From: Candidatus Symbiothrix dinenymphae
Lineage (GTDB): Bacteria; Bacteroidota; Bacteroidia; Bacteroidales; Azobacteroidaceae
Reading direction: 5' to 3'
Assembly: GCA_001417715.1 (NCBI GenBank)
Contig: BBRT01000196.1
Span: 1 to 32,673 of the forward strand
Length of the DNA stretch: 32,673 bases
The first letter of the stretch is position 1, and each line of letters begins with the position of its first letter. Shown one piece after another: positions 1 through 9,356 of this stretch. The notes beneath the pieces are model-generated. The model had not been told where the DNA came from. It ran no database searches and saw nothing but the letters and a program-made list of their open reading frames with translations. The position numbers and the translations under genes were made by a program.

Positions 1-97
1 GAAGGAGTGGAAAAAAGAAAATATTGGTGAAACTCTGTTTGGTGAAAAAATAAATCTTATGAAAAAAGTTGCGTGAATATTTTCTTGGAAATAACAA

Positions 98-192
98 TCT
101 TTTTGACACCCCACCCTACGGGATAAAAGGCTATGTATATTTGTCCCTACGGGATAAAACACCGTTTGCGAAATAATAGCACCTGAAAAAAA
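98..192. repeat. Dispersed 95-bp repeat, left copy (inverted relative to 32152-32246)
   Basis: Contains two CCCTACGGGAT palindrome halves and ends in an A-run just downstream of maf. The reverse complement of 32152-32246 matches it at about 92 of 95 positions. The first 97 bases of the window show no gene that I can support. Confidence 0.9.
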
Positions 193-198
193 ATTAGT

Positions 199-774
199 TC
201 AAAATTTCTTCAGCTCCTCATACAATCGCTGCACGGGTAGCCCCATGATGTTGTAGAAACTGCCGTTGATGTGCCTCACGCCGATGTAGCCTATCCATTC
301 TTGCACGCCGTAGGAGCCGGCTTTGTCGTAGGGTTTGTATTTGTCCACATAAGAGGCGATTTCTTCGTCCGTCAGGTTGGCGAATGTTACGTCTGAGGCT
401 GCGTAAAACGTGATTTCCTTTGCTTTGGTCTTGAGGCACACGCCTGTGAACACCTGATGCGTTTTTCCGGATAGCATCCGCAACATCGCGATGGCATCGG
501 TGCGGTCGTGGGGTTTGCCAAGTACTTGATTTTCAACCCAAACAATCGTATCTGCTGTGATAATCAGCGTGTTATCCTGCAAAAGATTGACGTAGGCAGC
601 TCCCTTTTTGCGAGCTAAAAACAGCGGGATTTCTTCCCTTTGCAACTCAGCAGGATAAGACTCATCCAAGTCAGGAAGGGTTTTGACCTCAAATTCCAGC
701 TCCAACCCCCGCAACAATTCCTGTCGGCGGGGCGAATTAGACGCTAATATAATATGGTAATTTTTCAGGTTCAT
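199..774 (-). CDS. maf: Maf-family nucleoside triphosphate pyrophosphatase
   Basis: A 191-residue protein of normal length for the Maf/YhdE family, which hydrolyses non-canonical or excess nucleotides (dTTP/UTP or modified pyrimidines) to monophosphates in the cytoplasm. The N-terminal motif ILASNSPRRQELL (residues 9-21) is the family signature; ITADTIVW (about 71-78) carries the catalytic Asp, followed by LGKPHD, and GSYGVQEW (about 153-160) is the late conserved block. The gene lies 35 bp downstream of uvrA on the same strand and is probably co-transcribed with it. The intergenic gap is filled by a dispersed repeat, and the ATG itself lies in a CAGGATGAACCTG unit of that repeat. No separate promoter is evident. 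Confidence 0.95.
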   Translation of the reverse strand: MNLKNYHIILASNSPRRQELLRGLELEFEVKTLPDLDESYPAELQREEIPLFLARKKGAAYVNLLQDNTLIITADTIVWVENQVLGKPHDRTDAIAMLRMLSGKTHQVFTGVCLKTKAKEITFYAASDVTFANLTDEEIASYVDKYKPYDKAGSYGVQEWIGYIGVRHINGSFYNIMGLPVQRLYEELKKF

Positions 775-846
775 CCTGCAATTTTTTTGTCAGATTCATC
801 CTGTTAATCTTAAAATCCTGAAAATCCTGATTCAGACAATTTCCCC
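775..846. repeat. Dispersed ATCCTG-type repeat spanning the uvrA end and the maf start
   Basis: On the plus strand it reads as several ATCCTG units (ATTCATCCTGTTAATC, AAAATCCTG, AAAATCCTGATTCAG). It fills the uvrA-maf gap and extends into uvrA, where it supplies the stop codon and the last eight codons (SESGFSGF). Repeats of this style are frequent between genes in Bacteroidota (general recollection, not searched here). Confidence 0.7.
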
Positions 847-3623
847 CGCAAAAAAGGAGCAGTAACCGACTCAGAATTACCCACAACCTCTTCCGGCGTG
901 CCCACAGCCACCAGATGCCCGCCCAATTCTCCCCCCACAGGACCAAGGTCAATCACATAATCCGCCATCTTTATCACATCGAGATTGTGCTCAATCACCA
1001 CGATGGTGTGCCCGCGCTCAATCAGGGCATCGAAGGCGCGCATCAGCGTTTTGATGTCGTGAAAATGCAGCCCCGTCGTTGGCTCGTCGAAGATGAAAAG
1101 GGTGGGTTGCGCCTTTTCTTCGCTGAGGTGGAATGCCAATTTCACGCGCTGATTTTCGCCGCCGGAGAGGGTGGACGAACTCTGCCCGAGTTTCACGTAA
1201 CCCAACCCCACGTCTTGCAATGTCTTGAGTTTTTTTGCTATTTTGCGGGTGGTGGGCGATTGTGCAGTTGTTTCGGAGAAGAACGCAACAGCCTCATTAA
1301 CAGTCATATTGAGCACGTCGTAGATATTTTTGTCGTGGTATTTGACTTCCAAAACGTCTTTTTTGAACCGCTGACCGTGGCACGCCTCGCATTCGAGCAC
1401 CACGTCTGCCATAAATTGCATCTCCACCGTGATGGTGCCGTCGCCCTTGCACTCCTCGCAGCGACCGCCATCGGTGTTGAACGAGAAAAAGGTGGGGGAG
1501 AAATTCAACTGCTTGGCGAGCGGCTGGTCGGCAAAAAGTTTGCGGATTTCGTCGTAAGCCTTGATGTAAGACACTGCATTAGAGCGCGATGAGCGACCAA
1601 TCGGATTTTGGTCAACAAATTCCACCCCGTGCAGCAACATCAAGTCGCCCGAAAGGGCACTGGCTGCCATCGCAAGTGTCTTGTAGCCCTCAAAATGCTG
1701 TTTCAACGCCTTGTAAAGCACATCGCGCACGAGCGACGACTTGCCGGAACCGCTCACGCCGGTTACCACCGTCATCACATTGAGCGGAAAATGCACATCC
1801 ACATTCTTCAAATTGTGCTCGCGCGCACCCTCAATGTAGATGGAATTGTTCCACTTGCGGCGATGTTTCGGCACGTCTATTCGCGCCTTGCCGGTGAGAT
1901 AATCGGCAGTGTGACTGTTAGTTGCAGCATCCAATTGTTGAGGCACGCCCTGAAAAACCACCTCACCGCCCAACTGTCCGGCATCGGGACCAATGTCTAT
2001 GATATAATCCGCCGCCCGCATAATTTCTTCGTCGTGCTCCACCACGATAACGGTGTTGCCAAGAGCTTGCAGTTCCTTCAACACCTTGATTAGCAGCCCC
2101 GTATCGCGTGAGTGCAGCCCGATACTCGGCTCGTCGAGGATATACAGCGACCCCACCAGACTGCTCCCCAGCGAGGTGGCGAGGTTGATGCGCTGGCTTT
2201 CGCCGCCCGACAATGTGGACGACAAGCGGTCGAGCGTCAGATAGCCCAGCCCCACATCGTTGAGAAATTGCAGGCGGTTGTTGATTTCCGTCAGCAGCCG
2301 CTTGGCAATTTGGGCATCCTGCTTGTCTAATTTCAGGTCTGCAAACCACGTTTTCAGGGTGCTGATGGGCTGCACGACCAATTCGGAGATGTTTTTGCCG
2401 CCCACTTTCACGTAGAGAGCGGGCTGCTTCAGGCGCGTGCCGCCACAGGTCGGACAGGTGGTTTTGCCTCGATAGCGCGCCAGCATCACCCGAAATTGTA
2501 TCTTGTATTGATTTTCTTCCACAAACCGAAAAAACGCATCGATGCCCGCCACCTGCTTGTTGCCGTGCCACAGCAGGTCTTTTTGCGCGGGCGTGAGTTC
2601 GGAATAGGCGCGATGAATCGGGAAATCCTGCTTCCCGGCCACGCGGATAAATTCCTTTTTCCACTCGCTCATCACCTCGCCCTTCCAGCAGGTGACGGCA
2701 TCCTCAAACACCGACAGCGCGGAGTTGGGAATCACCAACTCCTCCGCAATGCCCACCGCCCGACCGAAGCCTTCGCACGTGGGACAAGCCCCCACAGGGC
2801 TGTTGAAATTGAACATCAGGTCGCTCGGCTCCTCAAACACAATGCCGTCAGCCTCATATTTATTGGAAAATTCGCGCACAACAACGCCCTTGTCGCTGTA
2901 AATTTTCAACAGACATTGCCCGTGCCCCTCAAAAAAAGCCGTCCCCACCGAATCGGCGAAGCGATTGGCAACAGCAGGCTCCTTGGAGGCAGTAATGCGG
3001 TCGATTAACAGCAATATGTCATTGTGGGCTTGACCCGCAATCCCCTCGTTTTTTATAACATCCTCAATACTAACCGTTTCCCCATCAATTTCAATGCGCG
3101 AAAAGCCTTCTTTGAGGTATAGGGAAAGTTGTTCTGTCAGGGTTAGAGTTGAGACTATCCGTGTCATCAACGCCACCCGCGTGCCCTCCGGCTCGTTCTG
3201 CATCGCTTTTATCACATCGCCCACCTGATGCTTCTGCACCACGACGCCGGAAACGGGCGAAATGGTCTTGCCAACCCGCGCGAAGAGCATCCGCAGGTAG
3301 TCGTAGAGTTCGGTGGAGGTGCCCACGGTGGAGCGCGAATTGCGCGTGTTCACCTTTTGCTCAATCGCGATGGCGGGCGGGATGCCCTTGATGAAGTCCG
3401 TTTCGGGCTTTTTCATCCGCCCAAGGAACATCCGCGCGTAGGACGAGAGGCTTTCGACGTATCGCCGCTGCCCTTCGGCGTAGAGGGTGTCGAACGCGAG
3501 CGATGATTTGCCGGAGCCGGACAAACCCGTCACGACAATCAGTTTGTTGCGCGGAATTTCGATGTCAATATTCTTCAGATTATTGACCCGTGCGCCGTGT
3601 ACTTGAATATTTGTTTCTGCCAT
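810..3623 (-). CDS. uvrA: UvrABC excinuclease subunit A
   Basis: DNA-damage recognition ATPase of nucleotide excision repair, 937 residues with the start chosen here. Two ABC modules are visible: Walker [10 protein letters not shown] near residue 33 and GVSGSGKSS in the second half, with signatures LSGGESQR and LSGGENQR. Zinc-binding CPTC...CPTC and CEEC...CEAC pairs are present. A start 81 nt upstream is open, but the promoter element TACCTTTG (3655-3662) lies inside that extension, so ATG at 3623 is the likely start ([16 protein letters not shown]). Two oddities: an in-frame palindromic repeat at 3017-3046 encodes [10 protein letters not shown], and the C-terminal SESGFSGF is repeat-derived. 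It is the first gene of a probable uvrA-maf operon. Confidence 0.97.
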   Translation of the reverse strand: MAETNIQVHGARVNNLKNIDIEIPRNKLIVVTGLSGSGKSSLAFDTLYAEGQRRYVESLSSYARMFLGRMKKPETDFIKGIPPAIAIEQKVNTRNSRSTVGTSTELYDYLRMLFARVGKTISPVSGVVVQKHQVGDVIKAMQNEPEGTRVALMTRIVSTLTLTEQLSLYLKEGFSRIEIDGETVSIEDVIKNEGIAGQAHNDILLLIDRITASKEPAVANRFADSVGTAFFEGHGQCLLKIYSDKGVVVREFSNKYEADGIVFEEPSDLMFNFNSPVGACPTCEGFGRAVGIAEELVIPNSALSVFEDAVTCWKGEVMSEWKKEFIRVAGKQDFPIHRAYSELTPAQKDLLWHGNKQVAGIDAFFRFVEENQYKIQFRVMLARYRGKTTCPTCGGTRLKQPALYVKVGGKNISELVVQPISTLKTWFADLKLDKQDAQIAKRLLTEINNRLQFLNDVGLGYLTLDRLSSTLSGGESQRINLATSLGSSLVGSLYILDEPSIGLHSRDTGLLIKVLKELQALGNTVIVVEHDEEIMRAADYIIDIGPDAGQLGGEVVFQGVPQQLDAATNSHTADYLTGKARIDVPKHRRKWNNSIYIEGAREHNLKNVDVHFPLNVMTVVTGVSGSGKSSLVRDVLYKALKQHFEGYKTLAMAASALSGDLMLLHGVEFVDQNPIGRSSRSNAVSYIKAYDEIRKLFADQPLAKQLNFSPTFFSFNTDGGRCEECKGDGTITVEMQFMADVVLECEACHGQRFKKDVLEVKYHDKNIYDVLNMTVNEAVAFFSETTAQSPTTRKIAKKLKTLQDVGLGYVKLGQSSSTLSGGENQRVKLAFHLSEEKAQPTLFIFDEPTTGLHFHDIKTLMRAFDALIERGHTIVVIEHNLDVIKMADYVIDLGPVGGELGGHLVAVGTPEEVVGNSESVTAPFLRGKLSESGFSGF
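3017..3046. repeat. Palindromic repeat (ATTGCGGG family) inside uvrA
   Basis: Matches the intergenic copy at 16489-16518 at 29 of 30 positions. The core is ATTGTGGGCTTGACCCGCAAT, a 7-8 bp arm on each side of a short loop. It lies in frame in uvrA just before the conserved strand DILLLIDR. Confidence 0.9.
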
Positions 3624-3654
3624 TGTCTTTTTATAGGATACTTTTTGTGGGGTG

Positions 3655-3662
3655 CAAAGGTA
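3655..3662 (-). promoter_or_regulatory. Promoter -7 element of uvrA
   Basis: TACCTTTG on the minus strand, 32 nt upstream of the uvrA ATG. It fits the Bacteroidota TAnnTTTG consensus and argues against the longer uvrA start. Confidence 0.7.
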
Positions 3663-3667
3663 CGATT

Positions 3668-3742
3668 TTTCTTTAAAAAAGAAAGGTTGTCTCACGACAA
3701 CCAATCCCCATTGTTAACCTTAAATCTAATACCATGAAAAAC
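3668..3742 (-). ncRNA. Putative small RNA or terminated short transcript upstream of uvrA
   Basis: A TACCTTTG element at 3749-3756 is followed about 50 nt later by a perfect 7-bp hairpin (GGTTGTC, loop GTGA, GACAACC; 3685-3702) and then TTTCTTTTTT, a canonical intrinsic terminator. The expected transcript is about 70 nt. A 20-codon ORF (ATG at 3734, MVLDLRLTMGIG..., TAA just after the terminator) is also present, so a leader peptide or small protein is possible. The uvrA promoter lies immediately downstream. I have the impression that this stretch recurs in Bacteroidota genomes but cannot confirm it. Confidence 0.55.
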
Positions 3743-3748
3743 ACGGTG

Positions 3749-3756
3749 CAAAGGTA
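3749..3756 (-). promoter_or_regulatory. Promoter -7 element of the putative small RNA
   Basis: TACCTTTG on the minus strand followed by CACC, the same arrangement as other promoters in this window. The next gene start (uvrA) is over 120 nt away, with a terminator in between. Confidence 0.6.
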
Positions 3757-3906
3757 ATGCTTTTTTTGATACAAAAAACACTTTTGCAAGATATTTTCCT
3801 CAAAAATGCTCATATTTAACAATGTTTAACTAAAACCTGCCAATTTCCGCTTTTTTTGCTGTTTTTGGGGGATAAAAATTTTTTTTGAGGTGTTTTTTTT
3901 CGCAAA

Positions 3907-6540
3907 CTATGTCTTGCCCATTGCTTTTTCGATTGATTTGATTTTGCTTTCGGCGTCTGCCTGCTTTTTGCGTTCGTGTTCGAGCACTTGTGCCGGTGCT
4001 TTGGCTACAAAATTGGCGTTGCCGAGTTTGCCAACCACCGACTTCAAAAAGCCCTGGTAATAGACTAACTCCTTTTGCAAGCGTTCCAATTCCTCCTCCA
4101 CATTAAGCGTGCTGCCCAACGGAATCGCAAATTCGGTGGTTTTCACCAAAAAAGACACGGCACCGGGGGCTTTTTCCGCCACGCGTGTAATGGCGGAGAG
4201 GTTTGCCATTTTGATGATGACCGGGTTGTAAGCCGTGTTGTAGTCGCCTAACACTTGCAATTCCAAGGGGTCTTTGTTGGGGATATTTTTTTGCAGGCGT
4301 ACCGTTCGGATGTTGGCGATGATTTCTTTGAAGTCAGTCCCCCCCGGTTCCCCCTCAGGGGGACTGTCTGAAGCCCCTCTGAGGGGGGTGCAGGGGGCGG
4401 GGGCTGCGGCATTCATAATACTGTCGCCATCTTTTCGGTCTGCCAACGCTTGCCATAATTCTTCGGTGATGAAGGGCATGAAAGGGTGCAGCAGCCGCAG
4501 CAGGGTATCGAAAAAGCCCAATGTGGCTTCGTAGGTGGCGCGGTCGATGGGCTGTTGGTAGGCGGGTTTCACCATTTCGAGGTACCACGATGAAAATTCG
4601 TCCCAAAAGAGTTTGTAAACCTCCATTAGAGCCTCTGAGATGCGGTATTTGTCGAACAGGTCGTTGATGGTTTCGATGGTTTGGGCAAGTTTGGCGTCAA
4701 ACCATTGAGTGGCGAGTTTGGCGGATTCTGGCTGTGCAATATTGGCTGTCTCCCAGCCTTTCACCAACCTGAACGCATTCCAAATCTTATTATTGAAATT
4801 GCGCCCCTGTTCGCAGAGCGATTCATCGAACGGCAAATCGTTTCCGGCAGGCGACGAGAGTAGCATCCCCATTCGCACGCCGTCGGCACCATATTTGGTC
4901 ATCAGTGCAATCGGGTCGGGCGAATTGCCGAGCGATTTCGACATTTTTCGTCCCAATTTGTCGCGAACAATGCCGGTGAAATAGACATTTTTGAAACAGG
5001 GCTGCTGACGGTATTCGTACCCTGACATAATCATGCGTGCCACCCAGAAAAAGATGATTTCGGGTGCCGTAACCAAATCATTGGTCGGATAATAGTAGTT
5101 AATTTCCTCATTATCAGGCTTTGAAATTCCATCGAAAACCGAGATAGGCCACAGCCAACTTGAAAACCATGTGTCGAGCGTGTCTTCATCTTGCCGCAAG
5201 TCAGTCAACTGTAAATCTGCATTGCCGGATTTTTCTTTTGCCAATTTCAGGGCTTCTTCGGCTGTGTAGGCAACCACAAATCCTCCTTGTGGAAGATACC
5301 ACGCCGGAATGCGATGCCCCCACCACAACTGCCGAGAGATATTCCAGTCCTTGATATTCTCCATCCAGTGGCGATAGGTGTTTTTGAATTTCGGCGGATA
5401 AAATTGGATGTCGTCCCGTTCTACGGCATCCAGAGCGGGTTTGGCGAGGTCGCTCATCTTCAAAAACCATTGCATCGACAGTTTGGGTTCGATGGGGACG
5501 TTGGTGCGTTCCGAAAAACCCACCTTATTTTCGTAGGTTTCCACTTTTTCCAGCAGTCCGGCGGCTTCCAGGTCTTTTTCGATTTGCTTGCGCACTTCAA
5601 AGCGGTCTTTGCCTGCGTATTGCAGCCCGTGAGCATTGAGAGTGCCGTCGTCGTTGAAAATATCCAATGCCTCCAAGCCATATTTTTCGCCCAACATATA
5701 GTCGTTCACATCGTGCGCAGGGGTCACTTTGAGGCAGCCGGTGCCAAATTCTATGTCCACATAATCGTCCTCTATGACGGGCACAACGCGGTTGACAATC
5801 GGCACAATGAGTTTTTTGCCTTTCAGATGCTGATTCTTGGGGTCGTTGGGGTTGATGCAGACGGCAGTGTCGCCGAAGATGGTTTCGGGGCGGGTGGTCG
5901 CCACCACGGCATAGCCTTTCCCGTCCTCAATCGTATAGCGCAAATAATACAACTTCCCCTGCTGCTCTTTATGAATCACTTCTTCGTCCGAAAGTGCGGT
6001 TTTGGCTGCCGGGTCCCAATTGACCATGCGTACTCCTCTGTATATCAATCCTTTATTGTATAAGTCGATGAAGACTTTGATGACACTTTCTGAGCGTTTT
6101 TCGTCCATTGTGAAGCAGGTGCGGTCCCAGTCGCAGCTGGCACCGAGTTTTTTCAACTGTTCGAGGATGATGCCTCCGTGCTTATTTGTCCATTCCCAGA
6201 CGTGCTCGAGAAATTGTTCGCGTGTGAGGTCGGTCTTTTTGATGCCTTCCTGAGCCAATTTTGCTACCACTTTGGCTTCTGTGGCAATCGAGGCGTGGTC
6301 GGTTCCGGGCACCCAGCAGGCGTTTTTGCCCATCATTCGGGCACGGCGCACAAGGATATCCTGAATAGTATTGTTGAGCATGTGCCCCATGTGGAGCACC
6401 CCTGTCACGTTGGGCGGCGGGATGACGATGGTGTAAGGTTCGCGTTCATCCGGCTCGGAATGAAAAAATCCGTGTGCCATCCAGTAGGCGTACCACTTGT
6501 CTTCAACCTCATTAGGGCTATATTTCGATGCAATTTCCAT
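3907..6540 (-). CDS. valS: Valyl-tRNA synthetase
   Basis: Class I aminoacyl-tRNA synthetase charging tRNA-Val; 877 residues, a normal length. The HIGH motif is HMGH in [12 protein letters not shown] (about residues 41-53) and the KMSKS motif is intact ([14 protein letters not shown], about 530-540). The editing domain and the C-terminal coiled-coil arm ([14 protein letters not shown] onward) are present. Between SIMNA and [13 protein letters not shown] (about 709-735) a Pro/Gly-rich segment is encoded by a GC-rich palindromic repeat; known ValS proteins have only a short linker here. It is transcribed divergently from mdh, with a TACCTTTG element 25 nt upstream of the start. Confidence 0.97.
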   Translation of the reverse strand: MEIASKYSPNEVEDKWYAYWMAHGFFHSEPDEREPYTIVIPPPNVTGVLHMGHMLNNTIQDILVRRARMMGKNACWVPGTDHASIATEAKVVAKLAQEGIKKTDLTREQFLEHVWEWTNKHGGIILEQLKKLGASCDWDRTCFTMDEKRSESVIKVFIDLYNKGLIYRGVRMVNWDPAAKTALSDEEVIHKEQQGKLYYLRYTIEDGKGYAVVATTRPETIFGDTAVCINPNDPKNQHLKGKKLIVPIVNRVVPVIEDDYVDIEFGTGCLKVTPAHDVNDYMLGEKYGLEALDIFNDDGTLNAHGLQYAGKDRFEVRKQIEKDLEAAGLLEKVETYENKVGFSERTNVPIEPKLSMQWFLKMSDLAKPALDAVERDDIQFYPPKFKNTYRHWMENIKDWNISRQLWWGHRIPAWYLPQGGFVVAYTAEEALKLAKEKSGNADLQLTDLRQDEDTLDTWFSSWLWPISVFDGISKPDNEEINYYYPTNDLVTAPEIIFFWVARMIMSGYEYRQQPCFKNVYFTGIVRDKLGRKMSKSLGNSPDPIALMTKYGADGVRMGMLLSSPAGNDLPFDESLCEQGRNFNNKIWNAFRLVKGWETANIAQPESAKLATQWFDAKLAQTIETINDLFDKYRISEALMEVYKLFWDEFSSWYLEMVKPAYQQPIDRATYEATLGFFDTLLRLLHPFMPFITEELWQALADRKDGDSIMNAAAPAPCTPLRGASDSPPEGEPGGTDFKEIIANIRTVRLQKNIPNKDPLELQVLGDYNTAYNPVIIKMANLSAITRVAEKAPGAVSFLVKTTEFAIPLGSTLNVEEELERLQKELVYYQGFLKSVVGKLGNANFVAKAPAQVLEHERKKQADAESKIKSIEKAMGKT
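4336..4412. repeat. GC-rich compound palindrome inside valS
   Basis: Two G/C-run hairpins in tandem (CCCCCTCAGGGGG within an AGTCCCC/GGGGACT outer arm, then CCCCTCTGAGGGG) with base composition unlike the surrounding gene. It is in frame and encodes roughly 25 residues rich in Pro, Gly and Ala. Confidence 0.75.
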
Positions 6541-6564
6541 TGTTTATGTGTTTGAAATTTCATG

Positions 6565-6572
6565 CAAAGGTA
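6565..6572 (-). promoter_or_regulatory. Promoter -7 element of valS
   Basis: TACCTTTG on the minus strand, followed by CATG and about 25 nt to the valS ATG. Confidence 0.65.
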
Positions 6573-6615
6573 GGAAATAGTTGTCAATCGTATTATGAAT
6601 TACGAATTATTTTTG

Positions 6616-6623
6616 TAATTTTG
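6616..6623 (+). promoter_or_regulatory. Promoter -7 element of mdh
   Basis: TAATTTTG followed by CACCC, 41 nt upstream of the mdh ATG. It is divergent from the valS promoter within a 124-bp gap. Confidence 0.65.
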
Positions 6624-6664
6624 CACCCAAATTCAAAAAATAATAAATATAAATAATTAAAAAA

Positions 6665-7606
6665 ATGGCAAAAATAACTGTTGTAGGTGCAGGGAACGTA
6701 GGCGCGACCTGTGCAAATGTATTAGCATTTCGTAAAATCGCTGATACGGTGGTCATGCTCGATGTAAAAGAAGGCGTGGCAGAAGGAAAAGCAATCGACA
6801 TGATGCAAACGGCTCATACTCTGGGCTTTGAAACAAATGTGATTGGAGTAACAAATGATTATGCAGCGACCGCCGGTTCGGACGTGTATATCGTAACGTC
6901 GGGTATCCCGCGCAAGCCGGGGATGAGCCGCGAAGAGTTGATTGGCGTGAATGCCGGCATCGTTAAGACGGTGGTGAGCAGCTGTTTGAAGGTGTCTCCA
7001 AACGCTATTTTCATCATCATCTCCAATCCGATGGACACGATGACGTACCTGACTTTGAAGGCGACCGGCTTACCCAAAAATCGCGTCATCGGAATGGGAG
7101 GCACATTGGACAGCTCGCGCTTCAAATACTATCTCTCCACCGCCCTGAAAGCCAACCCTGCGCAGGTAGAAGGCATGGTCATCGGCGGACACGGCGACAC
7201 CACGATGATTCCGCTGAAACGCCTGGCAACCCTCAACGGTCGCCCCGTTTCCGAATTGTTGAGTGCTGCGGCATTAGACAAAGTGGTGGCTGACACAATG
7301 GTCGGCGGTGCTACATTGACCGGCTTGCTGGGCACATCGGCATGGTACGCTCCGGGTGCAGCAGGAGCATACGTAGCCGAATCCATCGTGCGAGATTACA
7401 AGCGCGTAATCCCCGCCTGCGTCTATCTCGAAGGCGAATACGGACAAAAAGACATCTGCATAGGCGCACCGGCAGTAATCGGCAGCAAAGGCGTAGAAAG
7501 CATCGTGGATTTGAACCTGAATGCGGAAGAAAAAGCATTGTTTGAAAAGTCAGCAACAGCCGTCCGCACCACCAACGATGTGTTGAAAGAAATAAAAGCA
7601 CTGTAA
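6665..7606 (+). CDS. mdh: Malate dehydrogenase (NAD)
   Basis: LDH-like malate dehydrogenase of 313 residues that interconverts malate and oxaloacetate in the TCA cycle. The NAD-binding GAGNVGATCA motif is at residues 8-17, and Asp34 at the end of the second strand indicates NAD rather than NADP. Substrate-binding arginines are Arg83 and Arg89 (IPRKPGMSREE) and Arg152 (DSSRFKYYL). The catalytic His176 is in GGHGDTTM. All key residues are present. The gene has its own promoter; a 33-bp perfect hairpin repeat just after the stop may act as a 3'-end structure. The fumarase for the preceding TCA step is also in this window but is not linked. Confidence 0.97.
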   Translation: MAKITVVGAGNVGATCANVLAFRKIADTVVMLDVKEGVAEGKAIDMMQTAHTLGFETNVIGVTNDYAATAGSDVYIVTSGIPRKPGMSREELIGVNAGIVKTVVSSCLKVSPNAIFIIISNPMDTMTYLTLKATGLPKNRVIGMGGTLDSSRFKYYLSTALKANPAQVEGMVIGGHGDTTMIPLKRLATLNGRPVSELLSAAALDKVVADTMVGGATLTGLLGTSAWYAPGAAGAYVAESIVRDYKRVIPACVYLEGEYGQKDICIGAPAVIGSKGVESIVDLNLNAEEKALFEKSATAVRTTNDVLKEIKAL

Positions 7607-7614
7607 ATAAAAAA

Positions 7615-7647
7615 ATCGTCATTGCGGGTCAAGCCCGCAATGACGAT
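7615..7647. repeat. Perfect palindrome (ATTGCGGG family) after mdh
   Basis: Two 14-bp perfect arms (ATCGTCATTGCGGG) around a TCAAG loop, in the 63-bp mdh-fabD gap. There is no T-run after it, so it is not a classic intrinsic terminator. Confidence 0.9.
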
Positions 7648-7669
7648 GATTGATAACTCATAACGAAAA

Positions 7670-8545
7670 ATGAAAGCAGCTGTATTTCCCGGGCAAGGTG
7701 CCCAATTCATAGGTATGGGCAAGGATTTGTATGACAATTCTGCTCAGGCTCAACAGCTTTTTGAACAGGCGAACACCATTTTGGGGTTTCGCATCACCGA
7801 TTTGATGTTTGCGGGCACGGATGACGACCTTCGGCAGACGAAAGTGACTCAACCGGCAATCTTTTTGCACTCGGTGATTTCTGCATTGGAACAAGGTGCT
7901 GATTTTAAGCCGGATATGACAGCAGGACATTCGCTGGGCGAATTTTCTGCCCTCGTGATTGCCGGAGCATTGTCGTTTGAAGACGGTGTGAAATTAGTCT
8001 ATAAGCGCGCGTTGGCTATGCAGAAGGCGTGCGAAAAAACGCCCGGCACGATGGCGGCGATTTTGGCATTGCCCGATGCCACGATTGAAGAGGTGTGCCA
8101 CGGCATCACAGATGTGGTGGTGGCAGCCAACTACAATTCGCCGGGTCAGGTGGTAATTTCCGGCACCAGCGCGGGCGTGGATGCGGCGTGCGAAAAATTG
8201 TTGGCAGCGGGCGCGAAGCGCGCACTGAAACTCGCCGTTGGCGGAGCATTTCACTCGCCACTGATGGAGCCGGCGCGCGAAGAATTGGCAGCAGCAATTG
8301 CTGCAACACCGATTGCTGCGCCGAAATGCCCCGTGTATCAAAACGTGACAGCAAAAGGCGAAACCAGCCCCAACACCATCAAAGCCAACCTGATAGCCCA
8401 ACTGACCGCTCCGGTCAAATGGACACAATCGGTGCAGGCAATGGTTGCCGACGGCGCAACGAGTTTCACGGAGATTGGTCCCGGCAATGTGTTGCAGGGG
8501 CTGATTAAGAAGATTGCGCCGGAGGTGGAGGTGGGGCATGCATAA
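7670..8545 (+). CDS. fabD: Malonyl-CoA:ACP transacylase
   Basis: Transfers malonyl from CoA to acyl carrier protein at the start of fatty-acid elongation; 291 residues, slightly shorter than the E. coli enzyme. The nucleophile Ser88 is in GHSLGEFSAL, Arg113 (YKRA) binds the malonyl carboxylate and His195 (GGAFHSPLM) completes the dyad. The N-terminal FPGQGAQ is intact. It has only a repeat upstream, so it may be read from mdh; sufC downstream has its own promoter. Confidence 0.96.
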   Translation: MKAAVFPGQGAQFIGMGKDLYDNSAQAQQLFEQANTILGFRITDLMFAGTDDDLRQTKVTQPAIFLHSVISALEQGADFKPDMTAGHSLGEFSALVIAGALSFEDGVKLVYKRALAMQKACEKTPGTMAAILALPDATIEEVCHGITDVVVAANYNSPGQVVISGTSAGVDAACEKLLAAGAKRALKLAVGGAFHSPLMEPAREELAAAIAATPIAAPKCPVYQNVTAKGETSPNTIKANLIAQLTAPVKWTQSVQAMVADGATSFTEIGPGNVLQGLIKKIAPEVEVGHA

Positions 8546-8575
8546 GTTAATTAAAAAAAACTCATAACTATTTCG

Positions 8576-8583
8576 TATCTTTG
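8576..8583 (+). promoter_or_regulatory. Promoter -7 element of sufC
   Basis: TATCTTTG followed by TGCCC, 23 nt before ATG 8607. It overlaps the GTG at 8583 that would otherwise be an alternative start, which excludes that start. Confidence 0.7.
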
Positions 8584-8606
8584 TGCCCATTATTGAAAAA
8601 GAACAC

Positions 8607-9356
8607 ATGAATACTGAACTTCTAAACATAAGCGACCTGCATGCGTTCGTCTCCGGCAAGGAAATTCTGAGAGGGATTAATTTGACGGTCAAGGCGGGCG
8701 AGACGCATGCGATTATGGGTCCCAATGGGTCGGGCAAGAGCACGCTTGCGTCTGTGCTGGTGGGCAATCCGGCGTTTGAGGTCACGTGTGGTGAGGTTAC
8801 GTTTTTGGGCAACAATCTCTTGGCGATGTCGCCCGAAGAACGCTCGTGGGCAGGCATTTTTTTGAGCTTTCAATATCCTGTGGAAATTTCGGGTGTGAGC
8901 ATGGTCAATTTCATGCGGGCTGCCGTCAATGCGAGGCGCACCCACAACGGCGAAAAAGCCCTGACTGCAGGCGAATTTTTGACAATGATGCGCGAAAAAC
9001 AGGCTTTGGTCGAATTGACGGCGGATTTGGTCAATCGCTCGGTAAACGAAGGCTTCTCCGGCGGCGAGAAAAAGCGCAACGAGATATTTCAGATGGCGAT
9101 GCTCGAACCCAAATTGGCGATTTTGGATGAAACGGACAGCGGCTTGGACATCGACGCCCTGCGCATAGTGGCGGACGGTGTCAATAAGTTGAAACGCGCC
9201 GACAATGCCACGATTGTGATTACCCACTATCAGCGATTGCTGGATTACATCAAGCCCGATGCGGTGCACGTGCTCTATAACGGGCAAATTATTAAATCCG
9301 GTCCGCCCGAATTGGCGTTGGAACTGGAAGAAAAAGGTTACGATTGGCTGAAATGA
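8607..9356 (+). CDS. sufC: Fe-S cluster assembly ATPase SufC
   Basis: ABC-type ATPase of the SUF Fe-S assembly scaffold, 249 residues. Walker A GPNGSGKST is at residues 38-46, the SufC-type signature is FSGGEKKRNEIFQ, and Walker B is LAILDETDSGLDID with the catalytic Glu. The start is set at ATG 8607 because the upstream GTG sits in the promoter. Its stop overlaps the next ATG (ATGA), so it is translationally coupled to the sufD-like gene. No sufB is present in the window although it usually adjoins sufC, so the scaffold partner must be elsewhere or be the short SufD. Confidence 0.97.
   Translation: MNTELLNISDLHAFVSGKEILRGINLTVKAGETHAIMGPNGSGKSTLASVLVGNPAFEVTCGEVTFLGNNLLAMSPEERSWAGIFLSFQYPVEISGVSMVNFMRAAVNARRTHNGEKALTAGEFLTMMREKQALVELTADLVNRSVNEGFSGGEKKRNEIFQMAMLEPKLAILDETDSGLDIDALRIVADGVNKLKRADNATIVITHYQRLLDYIKPDAVHVLYNGQIIKSGPPELALELEEKGYDWLK

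Noticed and set aside
915..1592. 225-codon plus-strand ORF inside uvrA
   Set aside because: Antisense to the conserved second ABC module of uvrA.
3624..3704. 27-residue N-terminal extension of UvrA
   Set aside because: It contains the promoter element TACCTTTG and aligns with nothing known in UvrA; the protein begins normally at [10 protein letters not shown].
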